Source: Campylobacterota bacterium
Lineage (GTDB): Bacteria > Campylobacterota > Campylobacteria > Campylobacterales > SZUA-545
DNA: 34,532 nt
Direction: 5' to 3'
Assembly (NCBI GenBank): GCA_003561815.1
Contig: PWVP01000020.1
Coordinates: 1 to 34,532 of the forward strand
Within the stretch, counting starts at the first letter, position 1, and each line of letters starts with the position of its first letter. A model generated the notes under the pieces. It was not told the origin of the DNA and ran no database searches. It worked only from the letters and a program-made list of their open reading frames with translations. The position numbers were made by a program, and so were the translations under genes. This document shows positions 22,418 to 31,041 of this stretch, in pieces.

Positions 22418-23649
22418 TGTTTGATGAGATTGAGTTTGATAAGATTAAGCGACTGCCCAAATATGTCTTCGCAGCGGTCAACGAGCTGAAGATGAGCGAA
22501 CGGCGCGCCGGGGCCGATGTGATCGACTTCTCGATGGGCAACCCCGATGGCCCCACCCCGGAGCACATCATCGAGAAGCTCATCGAGAGTGCGCGCAAGC
22601 CCAAAACCCACGGCTACTCGGTCTCTAAGGGGATCTACAAGCTCCGCCTGGCCGCCTGCGACTGGTATCAACGAAAGTACGGCGTGAAGCTCGATCCCGA
22701 GACGGAGGTGGTGGCTACGCTGGGCTCTAAGGAGGGCTACTCCCACCTGGTTCACGCCATCACCAACGCAGGTGATGTGGCGATGGTGCCCGATCCCTGC
22801 TACCCGATCCACTCACAGGCGTTTATCCTCGCCGGGGGCAACGCGATTCGCTTTGGCCTGAAGCAGCAGCCGGATCTAAGCCTGGACGAGGAGAGCTTCT
22901 TTGAGAATATCGAGCGGGCCCTTCGGGAGTCCTCGCCACGACCAAAGTATCTGGTGGTCAACTTCCCCAACAACCCCACCGCCGCAACGGTTGAGCGCCC
23001 CTTTTATGAGCGACTGGTCGCCCTCGCGCGCAAAGAGCGCTTCTATATCATCAGCGATATCGCCTATGCCGAGCTCACCTACGACGGATACGAGACCCCC
23101 TCGATTCTGGAGATCCCCGGTGCTAAAGATGTAGCAGTAGAGAGCTACACCCTCTCTAAGACCTACAATATGGCCGGCTGGCGGGTGGGCTTCGTGGTGG
23201 GCAACCCGAAGCTGGTGGGGGCCCTGATTAAGATTAAGAGCTGGCTGGATTACGGGATGTTTACCCCCATCCAGGTGGCGGGCACTATCGCGCTTAACGA
23301 AGATCAATCCTGCGTCGAGGAGATCCGCGAAAACTACCGCAGGCGGCGCGATGTGCTCATCGAGAGCTTTGCCAATGCCGGCTGGCAGATGCCCACGCCC
23401 AAGGCGAGCATGTTCACCTGGGCGCGCATCCCCGAGCCCTTTCGCCAGATGGGCAGCCTGGAGTTTAGTAAGCGGCTCTTGATTGATGCCCATGTAGCGG
23501 TCAGCCCCGGCATCGGGTTTGGGCCGCAGGGGGATGAGTATGTGCGCATTGCGCTGATCGAGAACGAAAACCGCATCCGGCAAGCGGCGCGCAATATCAA
23601 GCGGTTTTTTAAGGGGCATCTGCCCCAGTCGGCCGATCCGATTCAGTAG
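22417..23649 (+). CDS. alaC: PLP-dependent aminotransferase, AlaC type (glutamate-pyruvate)
   Basis: A 410-residue fold-type I aminotransferase. The sequence follows E. coli AlaC closely as I recall it: IDFSMGNPDGPTPEHI, LGSKEGYSHL, NFPNNPTAATV, and the PLP lysine K248 in SYTLSKTYNMAGWRVGF, then SPGIGFG and the substrate-carboxylate arginine in VRIALIENENRIRQA. The main alternative is LL-diaminopimelate aminotransferase (DapL), a close relative often given as the name in this phylum. ATG 22417 overlaps the previous stop by one base (TAATG). The last 41 bases overlap the 3' end of the convergent tyrA. Confidence 0.82.
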   Translation: MFDEIEFDKIKRLPKYVFAAVNELKMSERRAGADVIDFSMGNPDGPTPEHIIEKLIESARKPKTHGYSVSKGIYKLRLAACDWYQRKYGVKLDPETEVVATLGSKEGYSHLVHAITNAGDVAMVPDPCYPIHSQAFILAGGNAIRFGLKQQPDLSLDEESFFENIERALRESSPRPKYLVVNFPNNPTAATVERPFYERLVALARKERFYIISDIAYAELTYDGYETPSILEIPGAKDVAVESYTLSKTYNMAGWRVGFVVGNPKLVGALIKIKSWLDYGMFTPIQVAGTIALNEDQSCVEEIRENYRRRRDVLIESFANAGWQMPTPKASMFTWARIPEPFRQMGSLEFSKRLLIDAHVAVSPGIGFGPQGDEYVRIALIENENRIRQAARNIKRFFKGHLPQSADPIQ

Positions 23650-24499
23650 CGCCGGTTTTGGGGTGGGGCTTAAAGATGCTGTGCAGCGTGTTGGCGCTGG
23701 ACATCCACTCTTTAAGCTCCTGCCACGACTCGCGCTCGATAAGCTGCACCACCTGGGCAAACTGCCGCTCAAAGATGTGCAGTGAGTCCAGAATCGGATC
23801 GCGGTTTTGCTTGAAGATATCGATCCACATCCCCGCTGAACTCTTTGCCAGACGGCTCATATCCTCAAAACCCCCCGCCGCCAGTGTCAGAATGTTCTGC
23901 TTATCCTCCTGACTGAGCACCGAGTTGGCCAGCGCATAACTGATCGCATGGGGCAGATGGCTGATAAAAGCGGCGTGGCGATCGTGCTCTTTAGCCCCCA
24001 TCAGCACCGCCTGCATTCCCACACCCCCAAAGAGCGATCGCGCCGCCTGGAGCGTCTGTGGGGTGTTCGCCTCCGTATCACAGAGCACCACGATCCGATC
24101 ACGATAGAGCGTCTTAAAGGCCGCCGCCGGACCGGAGTACTCCGTACCGGCCATCGGGTGGGCAGCGACAAAGCGGGCGCGCACCTGGGGCGGGATGCTC
24201 TCGATGATGCGGGTTTTGGTGCTACCCAGGTCACAGATGGTGGCGTTTTGGCGTGTCTGCACCAGATCGGGCATGAGCGCCACGATCGCCTCCACCGGGA
24301 TGGCAAGCACCACCATATCCGCCGTGGCCAGCAGCCGATCCAGCGGCATCAGGCCATCGATCAGCTTCCGCTCAATCGCCTCCTGGGCGTGCTCAGTGTT
24401 GCGATCATAGCCGACCACCAGGTCATACAGACCCGCCTCTTTTGCCGCCAATGCCAGCGACCCGCCCATCAGGCCAAGCCCCACCACACCAAGCACCAT
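23609..24499 (-). CDS. tyrA: prephenate dehydrogenase
   Basis: A 296-residue NAD(P)-dependent oxidoreductase of tyrosine synthesis (prephenate to 4-hydroxyphenylpyruvate). Seen: Rossmann loop GVVGLGLMGGSLALAA at the N-terminus, DLGSTKTRI, AAHPMAGTEYSGP with the catalytic His, and a helical C-terminal domain (HDRHAAFISHLPHAISYALA). No fused chorismate mutase. ATG with GGAGGA 6 bases ahead. The C-terminal tail (PKTGATESDRPTGADAP) is the part that overlaps alaC. Divergent from bamA, as I recall also for Campylobacter. Confidence 0.94.
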   Translation of the reverse strand: MVLGVVGLGLMGGSLALAAKEAGLYDLVVGYDRNTEHAQEAIERKLIDGLMPLDRLLATADMVVLAIPVEAIVALMPDLVQTRQNATICDLGSTKTRIIESIPPQVRARFVAAHPMAGTEYSGPAAAFKTLYRDRIVVLCDTEANTPQTLQAARSLFGGVGMQAVLMGAKEHDRHAAFISHLPHAISYALANSVLSQEDKQNILTLAAGGFEDMSRLAKSSAGMWIDIFKQNRDPILDSLHIFERQFAQVVQLIERESWQELKEWMSSANTLHSIFKPHPKTGATESDRPTGADAP

Positions 24500-24536
24500 G
24501 GCGCATCCTCCTTCGTTGCTTTTCGGCTTGGATTGT

Positions 24537-24559
24537 AGCCGATTTTGGCCTAATCGGCT
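24537..24559. promoter_or_regulatory. inverted repeat in the tyrA-bamA intergenic region, candidate operator
   Basis: Perfect 8-base arms AGCCGATT / AATCGGCT around a 7-base spacer, in the 109-base region between the two divergent starts. It lies about 18 bases upstream of the candidate bamA -10 and within the tyrA leader or promoter, where a bound regulator could affect both genes. Alternatively it may form a hairpin. Confidence 0.4.
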
Positions 24560-24576
24560 TTAAACCCCAAAGCGGA

Positions 24577-24582
24577 TAAAAT
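24577..24582 (+). promoter_or_regulatory. candidate -10 element for bamA
   Basis: TAAAAT (in GATAAAAT) would start transcription near 24589; AAGGA at 24594-24598 then serves ATG 24609. No good -35 match; the region instead contains the inverted repeat at 24537-24559. Confidence 0.4.
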
Positions 24583-24608
24583 CGCGCAAACTTAAGGAAT
24601 ACTCACGA

Positions 24609-26867
24609 ATGCGCCAACTGATACTGTTCGCCCTTCTGCTGGGGGGGCTTTACGCTAAAAGCTATCACACTATTGAGTACGAGGGGCTTTTGCGCCTTTC
24701 GGATATGAGTGCCACCGAGCTGGTGGGTTTCGGCCCCGGTGATACGGTGAGCCAGGAGCGGATCAATGCCGCTTTGTTGCGGCTCTTTGATCAGGGGTAT
24801 TTCGCCGACATCGTCGTCAGCGAGCCCTCTGAAGGGGTGCTGCGCTTTAGCTTCACCGAAAAGCCCGCCATCACCCGTCTGGAGCTAGAGGGGGTCAGCG
24901 ACAACGAGCGCGACGAGAAATATATGCCCGCTTTAGGGATCAGGCGTGGCGAGATCTACGATGCGCGGCGCGTCGAGCGGGCGCAGGAGCGGCTCATGGA
25001 GATCGCCCGAGCCGAGGGGTTTTACGATACGGTGGTAGAGGTGGAGCTCGAGCCTGCTGGCGAAGGGGTGGCGCTTACTTTTCATTTTCATAAGGGCGAA
25101 CGCATCACCATCACCCAGACCCGTTTTCACGGTCTGGAGGCCTTCGATCGTAAAGAGCTGCACGGTCAGATGGGCAACCGCCAGGCACAGAGCTTTAGCT
25201 GGTTTCCCGGACGCAACAACGGCCGTCTGCGGCTACTGGAGCTCCCCCACGAGAGTGCACGGATCCAGGAGTACTATCTGCAGCACGGCTACCTGGATGT
25301 GGAGGTGGCCGATCCCTTCTTGATGGCCGACTTTAGCAGCTACACCGCGACGCTGGATTTTCAGATCGAAGAGGGCAAGCCCTATGCGGTCTCTGAGGTG
25401 GCCATCACCACCACCGATCGCCCCGATGAGGATCTGGATGCGCTTCTGGCCGATCTGAGACTCCAGCCGATGCGCATCTTCAATGTCGATCATATGCGCC
25501 GCGATATGGACAGGATTCGAGAGCATGTGGCCGATCAGGGGTACGCCTTTGTCCGTGTGGAGCCCGATATCCGTCCCGATCCCGATCGCCAGCTGGCCGC
25601 ACTCACCTTCCGCGTCACCTATGGCCAGAAGGTCCATATTCGCGATGTGGTGATCGGCGGAAACAGTCGCACCCTCGATCGGGTGGTGCGCCGCGAGGTG
25701 TTTTTGGCCCCCGGCGATCTCTATAGCCTAAGCGAGCTGCGCCAGTCGCGCAATGCGCTCAACCGGCTGGGCTACTTCGAGCGTGTCGAGATTGAGGAGC
25801 GGCGGGTGAGCGAGAGCGAGATGGATCTGATCATCACCACTAAAGAGACCCCCACGGGCAACCTGATGATCGGCGGGGGGTATAGCAGCTATGATGGCTT
25901 TATCTTCAACGCTTCGGTCACCGATCGCAATGTCTTTGGTAGCGGTATCTCGCTCGGGTTTGAGCTGGACACCTCCTCGCGTACCCGCCGCACCGAGCTG
26001 AGCCTGACCAACCCCCGGGTGCGCGATAGCGTCTACTCGCTGGGCTTTAGCATCTTCCAGACCCGCTACAGGAGCGATGACTACACCCGCGAATCCGAGG
26101 GGCTGAGCACCACCGTAGGGCGCCGCTTCGATCGCCACTGGCGGGGCAGCCTGACTGGCAGCTGGTCGCGCAACGATAATAGCTACCGTGATGCCGATGT
26201 TCACCCGCTACTGATCGATGGAGAGACCACTAAAATCTCCCTGACCCCTACGGTGCGCTTTAACAACACCGATGACTTCTTTGTCCCTCGAGAGGGGATG
26301 ACCTTTAGCCAATCTCTGGAGTACACCGGCTTTAGCGGGGATGAGTCCTATACGAAGAGCACCACCAGCCTCGCCCTCTTTAAAGGACTCGAGCCTTTGA
26401 TTGAGTACGATCTGATTCTGCGCTATCGCGCCCGCTTGCAGCTGGCCGATGCGGATGCGGATGATGTGCGCAGCTATCCGCTGGGTAGCCGCCTCTACCT
26501 GGGTGGCAGCCGGAGTCTTCGCGGCTACCGCTCAGGCAGCGTCGCACCGGTGCTTAAAGACGATGATGGCGAGATGGTTACGGACCAGTATGGCGACGCC
26601 CGCTATATGGGGGGCACCTACGCCTTTAACCAGTCGATCGAGGCGAGCCTGCCACTAATCCCCGATGCCAATATGCGTATGGCGCTCTTTTATGACTACG
26701 GCGCGATCGGGCTGGATGATTTCGATGTGCAGCGCAGCAGTTACGGCGTAGCGCTAGAGTGGTTCTCGCCGATGGGGCCGCTGCAGTTTATCTGGGCCTG
26801 GCCTATCGACAAGGAGCCACACGATCGCACCTCCACCTTTGAGTTTACCCTCGGGCAGCGGTTTTAG
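24609..26867 (+). CDS. bamA: outer-membrane protein assembly factor BamA (Omp85)
   Basis: A 752-residue outer-membrane protein that folds beta-barrel proteins into the outer membrane. Short signal peptide (MRQLILFALLLGGLYA). About five POTRA domains follow to roughly residue 415 (YHTIEYEGLLRL, ITRLELEGVSDNE, ITITQTRFHGLEAF, YAVSEVAITTTD, VHIRDVVIGGNSRTLDRVVR). The barrel begins near GNLMIGGGYSSYDG and ends LGQRF with terminal Phe. The conserved loop-6 motif appears as GGSRSLRGYRSG (RGY variant of RGF). Its stop overlaps the convergent ppx gene by 4 bases. Confidence 0.95.
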   Translation: MRQLILFALLLGGLYAKSYHTIEYEGLLRLSDMSATELVGFGPGDTVSQERINAALLRLFDQGYFADIVVSEPSEGVLRFSFTEKPAITRLELEGVSDNERDEKYMPALGIRRGEIYDARRVERAQERLMEIARAEGFYDTVVEVELEPAGEGVALTFHFHKGERITITQTRFHGLEAFDRKELHGQMGNRQAQSFSWFPGRNNGRLRLLELPHESARIQEYYLQHGYLDVEVADPFLMADFSSYTATLDFQIEEGKPYAVSEVAITTTDRPDEDLDALLADLRLQPMRIFNVDHMRRDMDRIREHVADQGYAFVRVEPDIRPDPDRQLAALTFRVTYGQKVHIRDVVIGGNSRTLDRVVRREVFLAPGDLYSLSELRQSRNALNRLGYFERVEIEERRVSESEMDLIITTKETPTGNLMIGGGYSSYDGFIFNASVTDRNVFGSGISLGFELDTSSRTRRTELSLTNPRVRDSVYSLGFSIFQTRYRSDDYTRESEGLSTTVGRRFDRHWRGSLTGSWSRNDNSYRDADVHPLLIDGETTKISLTPTVRFNNTDDFFVPREGMTFSQSLEYTGFSGDESYTKSTTSLALFKGLEPLIEYDLILRYRARLQLADADADDVRSYPLGSRLYLGGSRSLRGYRSGSVAPVLKDDDGEMVTDQYGDARYMGGTYAFNQSIEASLPLIPDANMRMALFYDYGAIGLDDFDVQRSSYGVALEWFSPMGPLQFIWAWPIDKEPHDRTSTFEFTLGQRF

Positions 26868-28336
26868 CGCACAAGCTTCAAGCGAAGACCAAAGGGGGGC
26901 TTGATCCCCTCTAGGCTCGCCTCTGTAATGCTGCCCACCTCCTGGGGCAGATGGATGTGTAGCGTGCGGCCGATGAGCTCAAAACGAACCGACGGGCGGC
27001 TTCGGCAGGTGTTAAGGGTGTTGGCCAGGTAGATGCAGAGGGCCAGCCAGCGCAGCGTCACCGAGGAGGGGAGCAGCCGGGCCATCTTCGGGTGGGGGAT
27101 AAAGCTACTCAGCGCCTTCTTCTGCTGGGCACGAATCAAAGTGGCGATCAAGATCCGATCGCCATGCTCATACCCGTAAGCCAGACCGCCTAGGGTGATC
27201 ATATAGCCGTTTCGCGCACGCTCGTAGTGGTTAAGGTAGTCCCCCACCGTCAAAAGGCGCGCGGCGTGGGCCAATGGATAGCGGTAGGCCGGATCGATCC
27301 GGTGCATCGGCGCAAGCGTCTCGAAGAGATCGACGGCTGTATGCGCCAGCCAGCGCGCAAGCGGGGGGTGAACCCCGAAACGATCCTGAAGGCTCTCAAG
27401 GCTCGGTTGCGTGCCCGGCGGGAGGCGTAGCCCCGCACCGCGCAGCAGCTGCTGCAGGTAGAGCCCTTCGCGCACCCCCACCCCGCTGGTGATAGTGCAG
27501 CCCGAGCCGAGCTTGCGCGCCACCCGTGTGAGAATCAAAACCCCCTCGCGAATCACATCCAGCCGCTCGGCCTTAAAGCCGATCTGTTTCAGTCGGGTCG
27601 GGTTGGCGCGGATGATGTCGGCCAGGAAGTGGCGCTGATCGGCTAGATTGAAGCGGTAGGCGTGGAGCACCTCAAAGGGGTAGTTCTCCTTTTTCATCAG
27701 CACATTGGCCAGTGCGCGCAGCGTGCCCCCCACCCCGATAAGCGGTTTGCCGCGAAAGTTCTCAGGCAGGTCTTGAAGCGTGCGGCTCACATAGCGAAGG
27801 GCCCCTTTGACATCGGGGGTGCCGTCGAAAAAGAGCTCCTTTAAGCGAACGGTGCCCAGTGGATAGGAGAGGCAGTCGCGCACCTGCCCATTCTCTATCA
27901 GCGCCAGCTCCGTTGAGCCACCACCGATATCGATACTCACCCCCTCACGCACCGGAAGCAGATTGGCTGCTGCCAGACCTCCCAGGCGCGCCTCCTCCTG
28001 GCCTTCGATCACCCGTACTTGCAGACCGCAGCGCTGCTTCACGCGGCGCAAAAACAGCTCACGATTGGGCGCATCGCGCACGGCAGAGGTGGCCACAGCC
28101 AGCACACGGCGGGCTTTAAAGGCCTGAGCGATCTGGACAAAATCGGCAAGCGCCTCCTGGGCGCGCTGCATCGCCGCCTCCTGAAGCTCACCGCCGTTTT
28201 TCCAGGCGTTCTCACTGATGCGAACCCGCGCCTTGGCTTCACGCAGAAGGTGAAAGCCGTAGCGGCTGGTTCGCTCAAACACCGCCATGCGAACCGAGTT
28301 GGACCCGATATCGATTACGGCGGTGACCTTGGCCAT
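26864..28336 (-). CDS. ppx: Ppx/GppA family exopolyphosphatase / pppGpp phosphatase
   Basis: A 490-residue ASKHA-fold phosphatase of polyphosphate or pppGpp. Seen: AVIDIGSNSVRMAVFE (phosphate-1 loop), ATSAVRDAPNRE, VIEGQEEARLG, VSIDIGGGSTELALIENG, IGVGGTLRALA, and a C-terminal helical HD-like domain (YRYPLAHAARLLTVGDYLNHYE) where a full HD pair is not obvious. I use ATG 28336, one base after the ferredoxin stop, rather than the longer frame from 28363 that lies inside that gene. Substrate preference cannot be told from sequence. Adjacent to ferredoxin as I recall for Campylobacter. Confidence 0.88.
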   Translation of the reverse strand: MAKVTAVIDIGSNSVRMAVFERTSRYGFHLLREAKARVRISENAWKNGGELQEAAMQRAQEALADFVQIAQAFKARRVLAVATSAVRDAPNRELFLRRVKQRCGLQVRVIEGQEEARLGGLAAANLLPVREGVSIDIGGGSTELALIENGQVRDCLSYPLGTVRLKELFFDGTPDVKGALRYVSRTLQDLPENFRGKPLIGVGGTLRALANVLMKKENYPFEVLHAYRFNLADQRHFLADIIRANPTRLKQIGFKAERLDVIREGVLILTRVARKLGSGCTITSGVGVREGLYLQQLLRGAGLRLPPGTQPSLESLQDRFGVHPPLARWLAHTAVDLFETLAPMHRIDPAYRYPLAHAARLLTVGDYLNHYERARNGYMITLGGLAYGYEHGDRILIATLIRAQQKKALSSFIPHPKMARLLPSSVTLRWLALCIYLANTLNTCRSRPSVRFELIGRTLHIHLPQEVGSITEASLEGIKPPFGLRLKLVR

Positions 28337-28337
28337 G

Positions 28338-28589
28338 CTACTGCTCTTTTTGTAGCTGCTCAAACTTGAGCGTCAGCTCCTCTGCACTCTCCACATTATC
28401 CGGATCGGGGACGATACAGTCTACCGGGCAGACCGCCACGCAGGCGGGCTCGTCGTAGTGACCCACGCACTCGGTGCAGCGATCGGGATCGATCAGGTAG
28501 ACCGGATCCCCCTCCTCAATCGCCTCATTAGGGCACTCATCGAGGCAGGCGTCGCAGGCGATACACTCTTCGTTGATTATCAGTGACAT
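28338..28589 (-). CDS. 2[4Fe-4S] ferredoxin (YfhL/FdxB type)
   Basis: An 83-residue electron carrier with two cluster motifs: C9, C12, C15, C19 (CIACDACLDECP) and C38, C41, C50, C54 (CTECVGHYDEPACVAVCP); the eight-residue loop between C41 and C50 is typical of the YfhL/Alvin-type ferredoxins, and C58 is extra. A helical C-terminal extension (SAEELTLKFEQLQKEQ) is also typical. AAGGA lies 6 bases before the ATG. It starts 60 bases after the kinase gene. Partner enzymes cannot be told from here. Confidence 0.93.
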   Translation of the reverse strand: MSLIINEECIACDACLDECPNEAIEEGDPVYLIDPDRCTECVGHYDEPACVAVCPVDCIVPDPDNVESAEELTLKFEQLQKEQ

Positions 28590-28649
28590 TGCTGTCCTTA
28601 TCTATGGCCTTGGTTTGGGTGTGCGGTTTTTACACCAATGCCGCTTAAT

Positions 28650-29954
28650 CTAATCTTTTTTCCCCGGTGGCGTGTACTCTAAAAGAAGTGTCGCGATGGT
28701 GCCCTGTGTATCGATACGGTTTTGGAGGCTCAGGCTCCCGCCTAGCGCCTCAGCTGCACTCTTGGCCAGATAGAGCCCCAGACCGGCCCCTTTATGTTCG
28801 CCTTTGCCCACAAAGGGGGCGAAGATATCCACCCCTTGATCGAGCCCCCTACCCTCATCGATCACCTCAACAATCAGCTGCCGATCGAGCAGACGGGCGC
28901 GAAGGGTGATCTGTTTGCCTTCGGGGGTGAACTTAATCGCATTGCCCACGAGGTTTTGGAGGATGTGGCTAATCAGTGTCGGCTGGGTCTTCATCATCAA
29001 CGACTCGGGGGCGATCTCCCCCTTAAGCACCCGCCCCTGCTCGTGGGCGAGCAGCTGGAAATCCGCCACCTTTCGTCTTAGAAACTCACTGATGTTGACC
29101 GGCTCGGGGGGATCAAACTGGGCATACCCCGCCCGCCCGATCTCTAAGATGGTGCCGGTCATCTTGTTCATCTCATCGATCACCTTATTGGTGTGGCGCA
29201 GCACCTCCTGATACTTTTCGGGGGTGCGCTCCTTAAGCAGCGTGACATCGTTTTTGGCCTTGATCACCGCCAGGGGGGTTTTGAGCTCATGGGCGATACC
29301 GATAAAGAGCTCGCGTTGATAACCGATGTGCCCCTGCAGACGCCGCAAAAGGGTGTTAAGGGTATGGGCCAGGGGTCGAAACTCCTGGGGAAGACGGCGC
29401 TGATTGACCGGGCTGAGCGACTGCTCGTTCATGCTCGCCAGCTCGTGGCTGAGGTTGCGCACCGGACGGGCCAGAAGGGCCGAGTAGAGGTAGGAAAAGA
29501 GCGGGATAAAGATAATCGCCAGCAGGTTGAGAAAGAGAATGATATTTCGAATCCGCTCTAGTAGCGCCACGCTGCTGGTGATGTTGCGCGTCACCTTCAG
29601 GTAGTGGCCGCTGCTATAATCATAGGGGTAGTAGAGGTGCTTGAGATGGTTGGTGCCGATGCGCTCCTGCTCGAAGTAGGCGCCGCTGCGATCCTCTTTG
29701 GTGTCGAGATCGATCTCGATGGAGATCAGCTGCGCCTGACAGCCGTAGGGGGCCTCTATGCGCACCCCCTCTTGCTGCTCCTGAGCCTCGGAGAGCACCT
29801 CCTGGGCCGCTTTGTGCATCTCGGCACGCACCTCCTCATAGATGCTGTGCTTAATGAGGCTGTAGACCACATAGGAGAAGACAAAGACCAGCGCCGCAAT
29901 GGCTGGCAGCAGCTTAGCGGCGAACTCCCCCCTTACGCTTTTGAAGGGTAGCAA
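28650..29954 (-). CDS. sensor histidine kinase paired with the HsrA/CosR-type regulator
   Basis: A 434-residue membrane kinase. TM helices near residues 15-34 and 136-160 flank a periplasmic domain of about 100 residues with one Cys (C72) and no recognised family. A HAMP-like segment follows, then the H box IAHELKTPLAVIKAKND (H222), N box LQNLVGNAIKFTPEG, G1 DEGRGLD and G2 GKGEHKGAGLGLYLA, all intact. The TTG at 29954 lies inside the end of the regulator gene (22-base overlap); no strong binding site is seen, so translation is probably coupled. The adjacency suggests it phosphorylates the regulator at 29933-30604. Confidence 0.88.
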   Translation of the reverse strand: MLPFKSVRGEFAAKLLPAIAALVFVFSYVVYSLIKHSIYEEVRAEMHKAAQEVLSEAQEQQEGVRIEAPYGCQAQLISIEIDLDTKEDRSGAYFEQERIGTNHLKHLYYPYDYSSGHYLKVTRNITSSVALLERIRNIILFLNLLAIIFIPLFSYLYSALLARPVRNLSHELASMNEQSLSPVNQRRLPQEFRPLAHTLNTLLRRLQGHIGYQRELFIGIAHELKTPLAVIKAKNDVTLLKERTPEKYQEVLRHTNKVIDEMNKMTGTILEIGRAGYAQFDPPEPVNISEFLRRKVADFQLLAHEQGRVLKGEIAPESLMMKTQPTLISHILQNLVGNAIKFTPEGKQITLRARLLDRQLIVEVIDEGRGLDQGVDIFAPFVGKGEHKGAGLGLYLAKSAAEALGGSLSLQNRIDTQGTIATLLLEYTPPGKKD

Positions 29955-30604
29955 AAGCGATAACCCCGCCGCCGGACCGTCTCGATGGTGTCGATCTTGA
30001 GCGGCTTATCGATCTTTTGACGAATCTGATTGATCGCCACCTCGATCACATTAGGCGTGACCAGCTCGGGCTCCTCCCAGATGGCATCGAGAAGCTGCTC
30101 TTTACTCACGATCTGATCGCGGTGACGCGCGAGATGGGTGAGCACCTCAAAGGGCTTGCCTTTGAGCTCGATCTCGTTGGACTTAAAGTAGATCTTCTCC
30201 TCGTCGGGGTCGATTCGAAGATCCTCAATCTCGAGCACATTGGTGCCGCCAAAGCGCAGCCGCGCCTCGATGCGCGAGACCAGCACATCAAACTCAAAAG
30301 GCTTTCGGATATAGTCATCGGCCCCCATGCGCAGCGCCTCGATCTCGCTCTCGCGATCGTCGCGGGCAGAGATGACCACGCAGGCGGTTCTTTGGGACTT
30401 CTTTTTGACCTCGGGAATCAGATCCAGACCATCCCCATCGGGCAGCATCCAGTCGGTCAACACCAGATCGTAGTTACGGATTCCGATAAAATACTGGGCA
30501 TCTTTAAGGCTCTCCGCCTCATCGGTCTGAAAACCCAATTCGCGCAACCCTTCTGAGAGGGTTTTGTTGAGCGTGCTCTCATCCTCCACGATCAAAATAC
30601 GCAT
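29933..30604 (-). CDS. OmpR-family response regulator, HsrA/CosR type with intact phospho-site
   Basis: A 223-residue regulator. The receiver domain has E7-D8, phospho-acceptor D51 (LTDWMLPDGDG), a conserved Ser (VVISARDD) and Lys (IRKPFEFD). The winged-helix DNA-binding domain is very like Helicobacter HsrA (HP1043) and Campylobacter CosR as I recall them: GKPFEVLTHLARHRDQIVSK, LLDAIWEEPELVTPNVIEVA and ETVRRRGYRFCYP. Those two are essential orphan regulators of metabolism and oxidative stress with altered phospho-sites. ATG 30604 with AAGGTG 6 bases ahead; an in-frame GTG at 30613 is less likely. Has its own promoter (30639-30667). Confidence 0.9.
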   Translation of the reverse strand: MRILIVEDESTLNKTLSEGLRELGFQTDEAESLKDAQYFIGIRNYDLVLTDWMLPDGDGLDLIPEVKKKSQRTACVVISARDDRESEIEALRMGADDYIRKPFEFDVLVSRIEARLRFGGTNVLEIEDLRIDPDEEKIYFKSNEIELKGKPFEVLTHLARHRDQIVSKEQLLDAIWEEPELVTPNVIEVAINQIRQKIDKPLKIDTIETVRRRGYRFCYPSKA

Positions 30605-30638
30605 CGATATCACCTTTTATTGCGGGTTGAAGAGCGCG

Positions 30639-30667
30639 ATTATAGCACAACCTAAGGAAATTTTAAA
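30639..30667 (-). promoter_or_regulatory. sigma-70 type promoter of the regulator-kinase-ferredoxin-ppx genes
   Basis: On the minus strand, TTTAAA (30667-30662, 4 of 6 consensus), a 17-base spacer and a perfect TATAAT (30644-30639). Start near 30632, leader about 28 bases. It is in the 101-base gap between folB and the regulator, so the regulator can be expressed apart from plsY-folB. Confidence 0.7.
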
Positions 30668-30705
30668 CTTTCAGAGGGGGAGTGGATTTTCTGTTTTGGT
30701 AAGGT

Positions 30706-31041
30706 TTAAGTTTGTCGTTTGAGGGTGTGGGTGACAGAGACCGCCGCGTGGGGGAAGATATCGGGCTTTTCGATGCTAAGCACCACCTGCTGCACCCGAT
30801 CGCTTAGGGCCATCAAACCCGCCGCAATCTCACACAGCGCCGTCTCGATCAGGCCATACTGCCCCTCTTTAAGCATCTTCTCAATCCGCTCGATCGCCAT
30901 GGCGTAATCGACATACTCCCCCTCCTGGCTGTAGTCATAGTCGATGCTCGCATTGATATGGAGCCGCTGGGGGGCGTTTCGCTCATGGGGCAGAATGCCG
31001 ATCACCGCCCGAATGCCGAGATTGTGGATACCGATTGTCAT
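30706..31041 (-). CDS. folB: dihydroneopterin aldolase
   Basis: A 111-residue tunnelling-fold enzyme of folate synthesis, converting dihydroneopterin to 6-hydroxymethyl-dihydropterin and glycolaldehyde. Seen: GIRAVIGILPHERNAPQRL at the N-terminus, YVDYAMAIERIEKML, the pterin-binding Glu in LIETALCEIA, and the catalytic Lys in VLSIEKPDIFPHA. ATG 31041 overlaps the plsY stop by ATGA. Confidence 0.85.
   Translation of the reverse strand: MTIGIHNLGIRAVIGILPHERNAPQRLHINASIDYDYSQEGEYVDYAMAIERIEKMLKEGQYGLIETALCEIAAGLMALSDRVQQVVLSIEKPDIFPHAAVSVTHTLKRQT

Noticed and set aside
22876..23772. 298-residue open frame antisense to alaC
   Set aside because: Covers both alaC and the end of tyrA; no recognisable domain and no binding site.
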